This document shows, piece after piece, positions 44,520-52,459 of a stretch of DNA of 64,000 bases (positions within the stretch are counted from its first letter, which is position 1; every line of letters starts with the position of its first letter). Below the pieces are notes generated by a model. It saw only the letters and a program-made list of their open reading frames with translations. It was not told where the DNA came from and ran no database searches. The DNA comes from JANOAR01 sp031411235 (GTDB lineage: Bacteria > Verrucomicrobiota > Verrucomicrobiia > Verrucomicrobiales > Verrucomicrobiaceae). The translations under genes were made by a program, and so were the position numbers. The DNA lies in the NCBI GenBank assembly GCA_031411235.1, contig JANOAR010000242.1, positions 1 to 64,000 on the forward strand, read 5' to 3'.

Positions 44520-47501
44520 TCAGCCCTTGGTCATGAACTCATCAAGATTAAACATCGTACGTGCGGCGAGCGTCCAGGCGGCGGCTTCCACGGCGGTTGC
44601 GTCCTTCACTCCCGACACCTCGGCAGCTACCAGCTCGCCCTGTTGCAATCGTGTGCGCTGGCCTGCGACGAAGCTCTGCATCAAGCGCAGTTCATCGGCG
44701 TCGGGCGTGCGCGCGAGCACGCGCTGATACAGCTCGCGTGTCTTTGCGGCATCGTCGCCAGGGATTGCTGCGAGCTTGCTGCCGAGGGCTTGGGCGGCTT
44801 CGATGAAAAGGATGTCGTTGAGTGTGGTCAGTGCTTGCAGCGGAGTGTTGGAAGTCTCGCGCTTCACCAGACAGGCTTCGCCGGTAGGCCCATCGAAGGT
44901 GGTGGACATGGCGAAGGGGGCTGTCCTCTTGGCGAAGGTGTAGAGGCTGCGGCGGTAGCGATCTGGTCCCACGCTAGGCGTCCATTTGAAGGCTCCATAG
45001 GCGACCTCGGTGACGCTATCGGGCTGCGGCGGGAAGACGCTTTTGCCACCCAGGTTTGGGTTCAAAAGACCGGAGGCGACCAGCAGGCTGTCGCGGATGA
45101 CTTCGGCATCAAGGCGGATGCGGGGGAAGCGGGCGAGCAGCTCTACGGGGGCTTGAGCATTGCCTTCGGATGCCTGCCGGTAGGTCTCACTCATCACCAT
45201 CAGCTTGTGCATCGCCTTCATCGACCAGCCGCGCTTGATGAACTCGGTGGCCAGCCAGTCGAGCAGTTCAGGGTGCGTGGGGGCATCGCCTTGGTAGCCG
45301 TAGTCTTCGACAGTCTTGACGATGCCGCGTCCGAACAGCGTCGCCCACTGGCGGTTCATCACCACGCGCGGTGTCAGCGGATTCTCGGGCGAGACAAGCC
45401 AGCGCGCGAGGCCGAGACGGTTGCGCGGCTGATCCTTGGGGAAGGGATGCAGCATGGAGAGCGTGATGGGCTGCACCTCTTCCTTGGGCTGGGTGAACTC
45501 GCCGCGATGCTGCCGGTGGGTGATGCGTGGGTTGTCCGCCGGGCGCTCGCGCATGACGAGCGTGGTGGTGGTGGGCAAAGGCTTGCGCAGGTCGAGGATG
45601 GGTTGGGCTTCCTTAGCAAACGATGGAGAGGTGAGCACAAACTGAGTGAAGAGTGTCTGCCGTTGCTCCGCACTGAGCAAGGCATCAGGAAGCGTGAGCA
45701 GGGCCGCTGTCGAAGCCTCCATGTCCATCGCCTTCGCAGGTCGTGTGTCGGTGGTGGCGGACAAACGAAAGTACCCGAGCGGGCAGGCATAGTGTCTGCC
45801 GAACTGCATTGTCACGCGCAACTCGCTGGCTTTGATCGGGTGCTCAAAAACGAACACGGCCTCGTCGCGTTCGCCGTAGTGGGCGGCGCAGCTCCAGCCT
45901 GTCTGCGCATCGCCATCGGTGGCGAGCATCGCACTGACATCGTTTTTGCCGAAGTTGTTTTTCGCATAACTCTCGCTGGCCTTGGCGATCTTCACAGGCT
46001 GGCCGTCAACGGTGACGCGGATCTCGCCCATGAAGAAGTCGCCCAGCGGCCCTTCGTAGTAGCACATGCCGGGGCCGTGCGCGGGCAGGCTGGGGTGAGG
46101 CAGAGCCTCCAGTCGCAGCGCGGTGAGGGGTTGCTGCGCGTCGGTTTTGCACACGATGTTGTAGGTGTCGTTTTTCGTGATGTCGCCCGAGCCTAGCACG
46201 CTGCCATCGGGCTGAACGGTGAGCAGGGGCATGTTCGATGTGGCCTTCACCGGCACCATGGTCTGCCATTTCACTGCGATGACTCTCTGCTCATCGAGCC
46301 ACTTGGCAAAGTCCGGCGCGGCTGTCTGCTGGTGCTTGGCGAGCAGGGCGGCGAGCGCCTGGTCGGCATGGTGTTGCCGGTCGCTTGCCGTGTTTTTATC
46401 CGTGGCAGAGGGAATGTCGTAGAGCGGCTCATCGGCGTTGTTGAGGAAGGCCATCAAGCCGTAGTACTCGGTGTGGGTGATTGGATCGTACTTGTGCGTG
46501 TGGCACTGGCAGCACTGCATGGTGAGGCCGAGCCAGGTCGCGCTGGTGGTGGCCACACGGTCCACCATCGCGGCGAAGCGGTACTCCAGCGGGTCGATGC
46601 CGCCTTCTTCATTGAGCATGGTGTTGCGATTGAATCCGGTGGCGATGATCTGCGCTGGCGTGGCCTTCGGCAGCATGTCGCCAGCGAGCTGCTCGATGGT
46701 GAATTCATCGAAGGGCATGTCAGCGTTGAGCGCTTCAATCACCCAGTCGCGATAGGGCCAGATGCTGCGCGCGCGATCCTTTTCATAGCCATTGGTGTCG
46801 GCGTAGCGAGCGAGATCGAGCCAGCGGCGAGCCCAGCGCTCGCCGTAGTGGGGCGAGCGCAGCAGTGTATCGACATAGCGCTCGTAGGCATCGGCGCGGT
46901 CGTCTTTGACGAAGGCGGCGAGCACCTCGGGCGTGGGTGGCAGCCCGGTCAAATCAAGCGCGACGCGGCGGGCGAGTGTGGTGCGATCGGCCTGCGGCGA
47001 CTGGTGCAGCCCATGCTTGGGCAACTCGGCAAGGATGAAGCTGTCGATGGGGTTGGCGATGCGCGCTGTCGTGTCTGTGATCTTCGGCACAGGCGGCGAC
47101 ACGGGCTTCACATAGGCCCAGTGCGGGGTGTAGATCGCGCCCTCGGCGACCCAGCGGCGCAGGGTTGCACGCTGCTCATCGGAGAGAGGTTTCTTCGTTG
47201 CAGGCGGCGGCATGAGTTCATCTTCATCATGGCTGAAAATGCGTCCAATAAGCTCACTCGTATCGGGTTTACCCGGCACGATGGCGATGCTGTCGGACTT
47301 CGTAGGCTTCAGTGCCTGCTCGCGAATATCCAGCCGCAGCCCGGCTTTGCGCGCCGTGTCGTCCGGCCCGTGGCACTGGTAGCAGTGCTGCGAAAGGATG
47401 GGCCGCACGTCGCGCTGAAAGTCGAGCGGCGGCACAGCAGCGTGAGCGAGGCATGGCAGCGCGAGAGCAGCAAGAATAGAAAGGAGAAAACGCATGGACA
47501 T
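44520..47501 (-). CDS. PSCyt1-PSCyt2-PSD1 (DUF1549/DUF1553) large secreted cytochrome
   Basis: About 993 residues from the ATG at 47501 (MSMRFLLSILAALALPC signal peptide). The heme motif CYQCHGPDD begins PSCyt1 (about 30-100), then DUF1549 (RRVALDLTGLPPTPEVLAAF, YGERWARRWLDLARYADTNGY, CCQCHTHKYDPITH, second CxxCH), an extra middle domain (about 430-640), and DUF1553 (RLGLARWLVSPENPLTPRVVMNR, FPRIRLDAEVIRDSLL, TFAKRTAPFAM). Such proteins occur in large numbers in this phylum, and are usually adjacent to a DUF1501 partner; this one is convergent with the DUF1501/PSD pair, not in its operon. A 16-bp palindrome sits upstream of it. Confidence 0.92.
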   Translation of the reverse strand: MSMRFLLSILAALALPCLAHAAVPPLDFQRDVRPILSQHCYQCHGPDDTARKAGLRLDIREQALKPTKSDSIAIVPGKPDTSELIGRIFSHDEDELMPPPATKKPLSDEQRATLRRWVAEGAIYTPHWAYVKPVSPPVPKITDTTARIANPIDSFILAELPKHGLHQSPQADRTTLARRVALDLTGLPPTPEVLAAFVKDDRADAYERYVDTLLRSPHYGERWARRWLDLARYADTNGYEKDRARSIWPYRDWVIEALNADMPFDEFTIEQLAGDMLPKATPAQIIATGFNRNTMLNEEGGIDPLEYRFAAMVDRVATTSATWLGLTMQCCQCHTHKYDPITHTEYYGLMAFLNNADEPLYDIPSATDKNTASDRQHHADQALAALLAKHQQTAAPDFAKWLDEQRVIAVKWQTMVPVKATSNMPLLTVQPDGSVLGSGDITKNDTYNIVCKTDAQQPLTALRLEALPHPSLPAHGPGMCYYEGPLGDFFMGEIRVTVDGQPVKIAKASESYAKNNFGKNDVSAMLATDGDAQTGWSCAAHYGERDEAVFVFEHPIKASELRVTMQFGRHYACPLGYFRLSATTDTRPAKAMDMEASTAALLTLPDALLSAEQRQTLFTQFVLTSPSFAKEAQPILDLRKPLPTTTTLVMRERPADNPRITHRQHRGEFTQPKEEVQPITLSMLHPFPKDQPRNRLGLARWLVSPENPLTPRVVMNRQWATLFGRGIVKTVEDYGYQGDAPTHPELLDWLATEFIKRGWSMKAMHKLMVMSETYRQASEGNAQAPVELLARFPRIRLDAEVIRDSLLVASGLLNPNLGGKSVFPPQPDSVTEVAYGAFKWTPSVGPDRYRRSLYTFAKRTAPFAMSTTFDGPTGEACLVKRETSNTPLQALTTLNDILFIEAAQALGSKLAAIPGDDAAKTRELYQRVLARTPDADELRLMQSFVAGQRTRLQQGELVAAEVSGVKDATAVEAAAWTLAARTMFNLDEFMTKG

Positions 47502-47536
47502 GGGAGGAAGCCGACATGCCGTGAACGCTCCTGGCG

Positions 47537-47552
47537 TGCGATAGCTATCGCA
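47537..47552. promoter_or_regulatory. 16-bp perfect palindrome, possible operator
   Basis: TGCGATAGCTATCGCA reads identically on both strands. It overlaps the stop codon of the anti-sigma gene and sits about 35 bp upstream of the PSCyt1 gene start, where an operator would lie. No binding protein can be assigned. Confidence 0.35.
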
Positions 47553-48363
47553 GTGCGAGAGCAAGGAAATCTGCCTTGGGCAGATCGCGCGGCCCAGCAG
47601 CCACACGGAAGTGATCCTGTGGGCCTATCGCCGCAAAAAGTGCCTTCAGTTTCTCTGGCGCAGCCTGGGTGAGGAGCATGTAGCTCTGCGCACCGTCACT
47701 CCAGCTCGCGACGTGCCAGTCGTCTCTCTGGGTGAACTGTGGCTGGTGCTGTGGCGGTGGATTACGCAGGCTGGCGGCATTCATCACCACGAGATGAACT
47801 TCGTGTTCATCGTCGATCTCGAAGCATATGACGGATGCTGGCTTGCCAGCCACATGGATGACTTTGCAGGCAAGGTGGCCGAGCTTGAGCAAGCCTGAGG
47901 GGAGATTCTGCGGCATGGGCGCATGGGCCTGAGCCAGCGCCGCTTTGAGTTCTTCAGCGTCCTCTGAGGCGAGATCCACGGGTAGGTCGCCCGAGTTGAC
48001 TTGGATGACTTGAGCCATGGCTTCGGTCTGCCAGTTGTAGTCTTCGGGTTGCATGAACCATGCAACGAACCCGGTGATAGCGATGGCAGCAGCCATGGCC
48101 ATCCAAGCGGCTGGCTTGGCATAAAGGGGGCGACGGCTTTGCGCGGCGGCAGCGTTCATCGCTTGCAGTAGGCCAGCACCGGGATGGACGGCGACGGGCA
48201 TTGTTTCCAGCGCAGCAGCCACGGACTCATCAAAGGCGGCGCGGTGTGCGAGCCACTGCCCCAGCTCTGCGTTTTCAGCCGCCAAAGCACGGGCCTCGGG
48301 CGATGCGTCCTGGGGGCGCAACGTGCAAGCATCAAGCAGAGCTTTGGCTTCTTCGGGGTTCAT
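47545..48363 (-). CDS. Putative anti-sigma factor of the metal-buffering cluster
   Basis: 272 residues. An N-terminal cytoplasmic helical region (about 1-80, AAENAELGQWLAHRAAFDES), a single transmembrane helix (about 86-104, AWMAMAAAIAITGFVAWFM) and a periplasmic C-terminal part. The start overlaps the ECF sigma stop by ATGA, the typical sigma/anti-sigma coupling. The periplasmic part contains KVIHVAGKPASVICFEIDDEHEVHLVVMNAAS, with the look of a small beta-sheet sensory domain. I see no ZAS zinc motif. The call rests on position and topology. Confidence 0.65.
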   Translation of the reverse strand: MNPEEAKALLDACTLRPQDASPEARALAAENAELGQWLAHRAAFDESVAAALETMPVAVHPGAGLLQAMNAAAAQSRRPLYAKPAAWMAMAAAIAITGFVAWFMQPEDYNWQTEAMAQVIQVNSGDLPVDLASEDAEELKAALAQAHAPMPQNLPSGLLKLGHLACKVIHVAGKPASVICFEIDDEHEVHLVVMNAASLRNPPPQHQPQFTQRDDWHVASWSDGAQSYMLLTQAAPEKLKALFAAIGPQDHFRVAAGPRDLPKADFLALALR

Positions 48364-48872
48364 GAGTTCAGGTTCGCAATGCCTCCTATCTGCAACAATA
48401 GCGCACGCAAGGCATCCTTTGCACGCGACAGCCGGGACATGACCGTGCCGATGGGCAAGGACAGGGTCTCGGCGATTTCGCGATACGATAATTCACGCAA
48501 ATAAAAAAGCACAAGCGGCGAGCGGTAGTGCTCATCAAGCTGATCGAGCGCTTGTTGGAGCGTTGCAGAGTCCACGCGCGGTTGCTCGTGGGCTTCATCA
48601 ACCGCGCCATGCTGGTCGGCTTCAAACTCGACATGCTCGAAGCGCTGCTCGCGCCGGGCGATGCCGAGCCACTCGCGATAGAGCGTGGTGTAGAGCCAGG
48701 TTTTTGCCCGATCCACCTCGCGCAGGGTGTGGCCTTTGCGCGCCCATTGCAGAAAGGTCTGCTGCACCAAATCCTCGGCCAGCCCCTCGCGTCGGCAGAG
48801 ACTCTGCGCAAAGCGGTGAAGCCCTACGTAGTGGTCGGAGATAAGTTGCTGGAAATTCGGCGCGGCAGCCAT
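48360..48872 (-). CDS. ECF-family sigma factor of the metal-buffering cluster
   Basis: 170 residues from the ATG at 48872 (MAAAPNFQQLISDHYVGLHRFAQSL). Region 2 includes CRREGLAEDLVQQTFLQWARKG and AKTWLYTTLYREWLGIARR; region 4 is LDEHYRSPLVLFYLRELSYREIAETLSLPIGTVMSRLSRAKDALR. It is the fifth gene of a co-directional minus-strand series starting at the BufA-like peptide, so it likely autoregulates that series. In Caulobacter the bufferin operon is also under an ECF sigma factor (SigF); this is known biology, while the equivalence here is inference. Confidence 0.9.
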   Translation of the reverse strand: MAAAPNFQQLISDHYVGLHRFAQSLCRREGLAEDLVQQTFLQWARKGHTLREVDRAKTWLYTTLYREWLGIARREQRFEHVEFEADQHGAVDEAHEQPRVDSATLQQALDQLDEHYRSPLVLFYLRELSYREIAETLSLPIGTVMSRLSRAKDALRALLLQIGGIANLNS

Positions 48873-48918
48873 TGAGCGGCTAGCAAACGAAGGGGTTGCA
48901 GAGCGGTCAACGTTTATC

Positions 48919-49380
48919 TCAAACGGCAGAGGAATAGCGAAGGCGAGCATCGGCGGAGTACCTCCCAGGGCCAAAGGTGAAGATGATAACGGCGGTGAGC
49001 AAAAAGAGAAAAGGCGGCGCGGTGACGAAGGCATCGCTGTCCTCCCAGATGCCAGTGACGGTTTCCAGATGAGCGGTGAGGTAGGCCACGACCATCGTAG
49101 TCATGAGCGGCACGGAGACGAGGCGAGAGCAAAGCCCTATAAGCAGCAACAGCCCGCCGAAGCACTCGGTGCTGCCTGCCATGATGGCATTGAGTTTGGG
49201 CAATGGGATATTGAGTTCCGTGAAGAACGCCGTGGTCTTTTCCACGTTCATCAGCTTGCCTTTGCCCGTGACGAAGAACTGCCAACCCCAATAAAGGCGC
49301 ATGGCCAGGAGCAGCGGATCGGGCAGATACGAGGCGATCTTGTCGGCAGTGGTGTTGGCGAGTGTCCAGAGGGTTTTCAT
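48919..49380 (-). CDS. DoxX-family membrane protein
   Basis: 153 residues with four predicted TM helices (about 24-40, 66-86, 88-107, 122-140). It shows the DoxX signature (LLLAMRLYWGWQFFVTGKGKLMN; GSTECFGGLLLLIGL; FGPGRYSAD). DoxX-type proteins are frequent companions of DUF692/DUF2063 pairs in bufferin-type operons. It sits between the DUF2063 gene (38 bp upstream) and the sigma factor gene. Confidence 0.9.
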   Translation of the reverse strand: MKTLWTLANTTADKIASYLPDPLLLAMRLYWGWQFFVTGKGKLMNVEKTTAFFTELNIPLPKLNAIMAGSTECFGGLLLLIGLCSRLVSVPLMTTMVVAYLTAHLETVTGIWEDSDAFVTAPPFLFLLTAVIIFTFGPGRYSADARLRYSSAV

Positions 49381-49417
49381 GGTTTCGATGTGGAATGTTT
49401 GAGGTTCGTTGCGGTGT

Positions 49418-50371
49418 TCACCCTGCTTTGCAGAACCATTCCAGCGCGGCCCATTCCTGGAACCATTCGCGGATTTTTATGGCCCAGTCCTGGGCGGGGT
49501 CAGCGGTTGCCAGCGCGTGATCCAGAGCGGTGCCGAGAGGCTCGCCTGCTTGCAGCGCGGTGAGTGCCAGGAAGGCTTCGCGAGGCAGTCGCTTGAAGTA
49601 AACCTCGGTCTCGCAACGATGCACGGCGAGGTATATCTTGCCGCGCTTGGGCATAGCGATGCGCTTGAAGGCAGCACGCTTGGGTGCGTGGTCGAGGGCA
49701 TTGCTTGTCTCGCTTCTCATGCCGCTGTCCTGCTTGCGCACGGCCATGAAGTAAGTGTCCACGGCGTGGTTCACTTCGATGAGCGAGAGGTAAGGCTGAA
49801 GGCCGAGGCGCAGCAGTGTGGCATCGCCACCGAGCAGTGATTCAAGCGCGAGCGGCTTCTTTTTGGCTTCGTCAAAAGCGAGCACCTGTGCCCACTCGAA
49901 GCGCACGATGTCGATGGCGGCGGCAAGTTTTGGGCCTGCATAAGCAGGCTCCTCAGCGATGAAGGGTGCGAGGCGCTGGCCGAGGTTGCGCAGCGTCCAA
50001 GAGGCGCTGGGATATTTGGCAAGGTAGGCTTGGCAGAGAGCCGAGAAGCGTCGCTGGCCAAGAAGCGCACGGAGGCCGGGATAGTCGTCGTAGAGGCAAT
50101 CCAGAACGCGATACCAGTACTGGCGGTTGTAGATTTCCAGCCGCTCGAAGGCGGTGAGCCGGTCGTTGGGCTTGATGAATTCGCTGACCACATCGCTGGT
50201 GCTGCGCGTGGCATTCCAGCACGGCTGCATGTCGTCCGTGCGGGTGAGCGGGCGGAACAGCGCGGCAGCCATGACGCGTTGCAGTTGTTTCAAGTCCGCG
50301 ACGCTGCGGATGCTGGACGGGCACAGGCTGGCAGCCTGCTTCACATTAGCCGTGCGCGGTGGTGTGCTCAT
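49418..50371 (-). CDS. bufC: DUF2063 (BufC-like) partner of the MNIO enzyme
   Basis: 317 residues. DUF2063 N-terminal domain: LKQLQRVMAAALFRPL, IKPNDRLTAFERLEIYNRQYWYRVLDCLYDDYPGLRALLG; a second half (about 180-300) is a winged-helix-like RRE-type region that binds the precursor in related systems. The start overlaps the DUF692 stop by 26 bp, indicating tight coupling. MbnC and BufC have the same role next to MbnB and BufB: they form a heterodimer with the DUF692 iron enzyme. The symbol is by analogy. Confidence 0.85.
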   Translation of the reverse strand: MSTPPRTANVKQAASLCPSSIRSVADLKQLQRVMAAALFRPLTRTDDMQPCWNATRSTSDVVSEFIKPNDRLTAFERLEIYNRQYWYRVLDCLYDDYPGLRALLGQRRFSALCQAYLAKYPSASWTLRNLGQRLAPFIAEEPAYAGPKLAAAIDIVRFEWAQVLAFDEAKKKPLALESLLGGDATLLRLGLQPYLSLIEVNHAVDTYFMAVRKQDSGMRSETSNALDHAPKRAAFKRIAMPKRGKIYLAVHRCETEVYFKRLPREAFLALTALQAGEPLGTALDHALATADPAQDWAIKIREWFQEWAALEWFCKAG

Positions 50372-51194
50372 GGAGGAAGTGGTTGGCTTTTAGGGCTTCA
50401 TTATGCACCTCGTCGAAGCTGGGGATGCGGTCATCCCACTCCAGCAGCGTAGCGGTGCGACCACCGAGGTGAATGGCCTCGGCGTAGAGCGCCCACACGG
50501 GGTCGATGGGGGCGTGGTCATGGGTGTCGAGCGTGTACTTTTCATAGCGCGAGTGGCCGGCGATATGAATCTGGCCGATGCGGTGGTGCGGCACGCCGCG
50601 CACGTAGTCGAGCGGGTCGAAGCCGTGGTTCTGCGACGACACATAGATGTTGTTCACGTCGAGCAGCATCCCGCAGTCAGCACGCTCCACGACCTCGCTG
50701 AGGAACTCCCACTCGGTCATATCGCTCTGGTGGAATTCGGCGTAGCTGCTCACATTCTCCACGCAGATCGGCACCTCCAGGAAGTCCTGAGCCTGCTTCA
50801 CTTTCTGTGCCGTGTGCTTCGCCACGGCCATCGTGTAGGGCATGGGCAGCAGGTCGTGAGTGAAGCGGCCATCGACGCTGCCCCAGCAAAGATGATCGGA
50901 GAGCCAGGGCGTCTTGGTGCGCTTTATCAGGCGCTTGATCTTCTTTAAATGATCGCGATCGAGCGGATCCGCACTGCCGAGATACATCGACACGCCATGC
51001 TGCACGACACGGTACTGCTCCAGGATTTGATCGAGGATTTCAAGAGGTCTGCCGCCATGGACCATGAAGTTTTCCGAGATGATCTCGAACCAATCCACCA
51101 CGGGCTTCTTCTCCAAGATATGCCGGTAGTGTGGCACACGCAGCCCAATGCCGACGCCATAGTCGGTGAAGTTGTTGAAAGCGTTGGCAGGCAC
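50346..51194 (-). CDS. bufB: DUF692 multinuclear non-heme iron oxidase (BufB/MbnB-like)
   Basis: 282 residues from a GTG at 51194 (start MPANAFNNFTDYGVGIGLR); a longer in-frame start at 51446 adds low-complexity residues and is unlikely. TIM-barrel metal ligands of the MNIO family are visible: VVQHGVSMYLGS (His), SDHLCWG, PICVENVSSYAEF (Glu-Asn), LLDVNNIYVSS (Asp-Asn), QIHIAGHSRYE (His), DTHDH and LLEWDD. MNIO enzymes use iron and oxygen to turn Cys residues of peptides into oxazolone/thioamide or thiooxazole groups that bind copper. The adjacent six-Cys peptide is the obvious substrate. Confidence 0.88.
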   Translation of the reverse strand: MPANAFNNFTDYGVGIGLRVPHYRHILEKKPVVDWFEIISENFMVHGGRPLEILDQILEQYRVVQHGVSMYLGSADPLDRDHLKKIKRLIKRTKTPWLSDHLCWGSVDGRFTHDLLPMPYTMAVAKHTAQKVKQAQDFLEVPICVENVSSYAEFHQSDMTEWEFLSEVVERADCGMLLDVNNIYVSSQNHGFDPLDYVRGVPHHRIGQIHIAGHSRYEKYTLDTHDHAPIDPVWALYAEAIHLGGRTATLLEWDDRIPSFDEVHNEALKANHFLHEHTTAHG

Positions 51195-51235
51195 GGGAAG
51201 AGAGTGATGAAGTAAAAATACAGAGGGGATCACTG

Positions 51236-51263
51236 GCAGTCGCGCGATAGGTCGCGCGACTGC
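51236..51263. promoter_or_regulatory. Perfect 12-bp stem-loop between bufA and bufB
   Basis: GCAGTCGCGCGA, 4-nt loop TAGG, TCGCGCGACTGC (51236-51263), perfectly paired. It lies between the bufA stop and the bufB start, with no T-run downstream on the minus strand. A very stable GC-rich stem there could stabilise or attenuate the transcript so that peptide is made in excess of the modifying enzyme. Confidence 0.7.
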
Positions 51264-51282
51264 TAGCGATGAACGACGCGGA

Positions 51283-51540
51283 CTATTTCTTCGGCATAGT
51301 GTTGCAGCCGCCTTTGCCTTTGCAGGTGTTCTTGCCTTTGCAGCCCATGTCGCCAGTCTTGCAGCCACCTTCACCCTTACAGGCGTTGTGTCCTTTGCAG
51401 GCGTGCTGGCCCTTGTCGGCCATGGCGGTGATGGCGGTGCCGGCATTGGTTGGTGCCTTAGTGCTAGCGGCGAAGGCCACAGTGGTTCCGGAGAGGATGC
51501 CAGCGATTGCTGCGCCTGCGATGATGCTCTTGGTGCTCAT
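51283..51540 (-). CDS. bufA: BufA-like exported cysteine-repeat peptide (bufferin precursor)
   Basis: 85 residues. A Sec signal peptide ends near VAFA-A (cleavage about 24), then a linker (about 25-45) and a region with six cysteines at 48, 54, 60, 67, 73 and 79: CKGHNA, CKGEGG, CKTGDMG, CKGKNT, CKGKGG, CNT. Spacings are 6, 6, 7, 6, 6, giving a near-symmetrical double block. This is the layout of the periplasmic copper-binding bufferin peptides encoded upstream of DUF692/DUF2063 genes. The gene is the first of the minus-strand series, after a strong terminator. Confidence 0.85.
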   Translation of the reverse strand: MSTKSIIAGAAIAGILSGTTVAFAASTKAPTNAGTAITAMADKGQHACKGHNACKGEGGCKTGDMGCKGKNTCKGKGGCNTMPKK

Positions 51541-51723
51541 GATGATGTGTTTATCTGATGGTTGTCGTTGTGTTTTTGAAAATGACCGTGGTCGCTATCG
51601 CGGCTGGTCGAGGGTTAGAGCGCGGCTGAGTTTGGATATTCCCAAATCCCATCCATTATTTCGCGACACCTCTGGAATGAGCCTGCGATGAGGATTCCAG
51701 CGACAGCGACCATTCGCAGGCAT

Positions 51724-51763
51724 AAAAAAAGGCGCTCACCACTGGTGGGTGAACGCCTTTTTT
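51724..51763 (-). terminator. Bidirectional rho-independent terminator upstream of bufA
   Basis: A-run, stem GGCGCTCACCA / TGGGTGAACGCC with one mismatch and one bulge, then a T-run (51731-51763). On the minus strand it ends the response-regulator transcript and isolates the bufA operon. The promoter of bufA must lie in 51541-51720, where I see no confident -35/-10 pair. Confidence 0.8.
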
Positions 51764-51792
51764 ATAACGAGGTTGTTATGAGCTAGTATGAC

Positions 51793-52431
51793 CTATTTCT
51801 CAACCCAGCGCACGGCTTCCATGAGCAGTTCGCGAGCGGAGGCGAGGCCGAGCTTCTGGCGGATGTTGGCCTTGTGGGCGTCCACGGTTTTGGCGCTGAG
51901 AGCGAGCTTCTCGGCCATCTCGTGGGAATCGAAGCCACGGCCCACCATCTCGAAGACTTCGAGCTGACGGTCGCTGAGCAAGCGTCCTGGTTCGCCGCGC
52001 GAGCCAGTGCGAGGACCGCCACCGGAGACGATGCTGCCGATGAGGTTGGCGCTGAAACAGAAGGAACCACCAGCGATCTGCTGGAGACCCTGAACGACGC
52101 GGAGGCCGCCTTCGCTCTTCATCAGGTAGCCCATGGCACCCGCGCGCAGGCAGCGCTCGGCATAGACGTTCTCATCGTGCATGGAGTACACGAGCACCTG
52201 CATGGTCGGGTGGGTGGCGCGAATCTTCTTGATCATCTCGACGCCACTGCGGTCTTTCAACGTGATGTCGAGGACGACGATGTCAGGCTTGAGCTTGGCG
52301 ATCTGTGTGGTGGCGATGGTCGCATCTTCCGAGCTGCCGATGACGGACATATCCTCCTGGGCATCAAGTATCTTCTTTAAGCCTTCGATTACGATTGGAT
52401 GGTCGTCGAGTATGTAGATTTTGTGTTTCAT
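51793..52431 (-). CDS. NarL/FixJ-type response regulator
   Basis: 212 residues: receiver (MKHKIYILDDHPIVIEG; acceptor Asp in IVVLDITLKD; SMHDENVYAERCLRAGAMGYLMKSE) and a LuxR-type helix-turn-helix (LSDRQLEVFEMVGRGFDSHEMAEKLALSAKTVDAHKANIRQKLG). It pairs with the upstream kinase (28 bp between them) as a two-component system. Its targets are not visible. Confidence 0.95.
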   Translation of the reverse strand: MKHKIYILDDHPIVIEGLKKILDAQEDMSVIGSSEDATIATTQIAKLKPDIVVLDITLKDRSGVEMIKKIRATHPTMQVLVYSMHDENVYAERCLRAGAMGYLMKSEGGLRVVQGLQQIAGGSFCFSANLIGSIVSGGGPRTGSRGEPGRLLSDRQLEVFEMVGRGFDSHEMAEKLALSAKTVDAHKANIRQKLGLASARELLMEAVRWVEK

Positions 52432-52459
52432 GGTGTAGTGTTGGTTCCTGAGAACGGAA

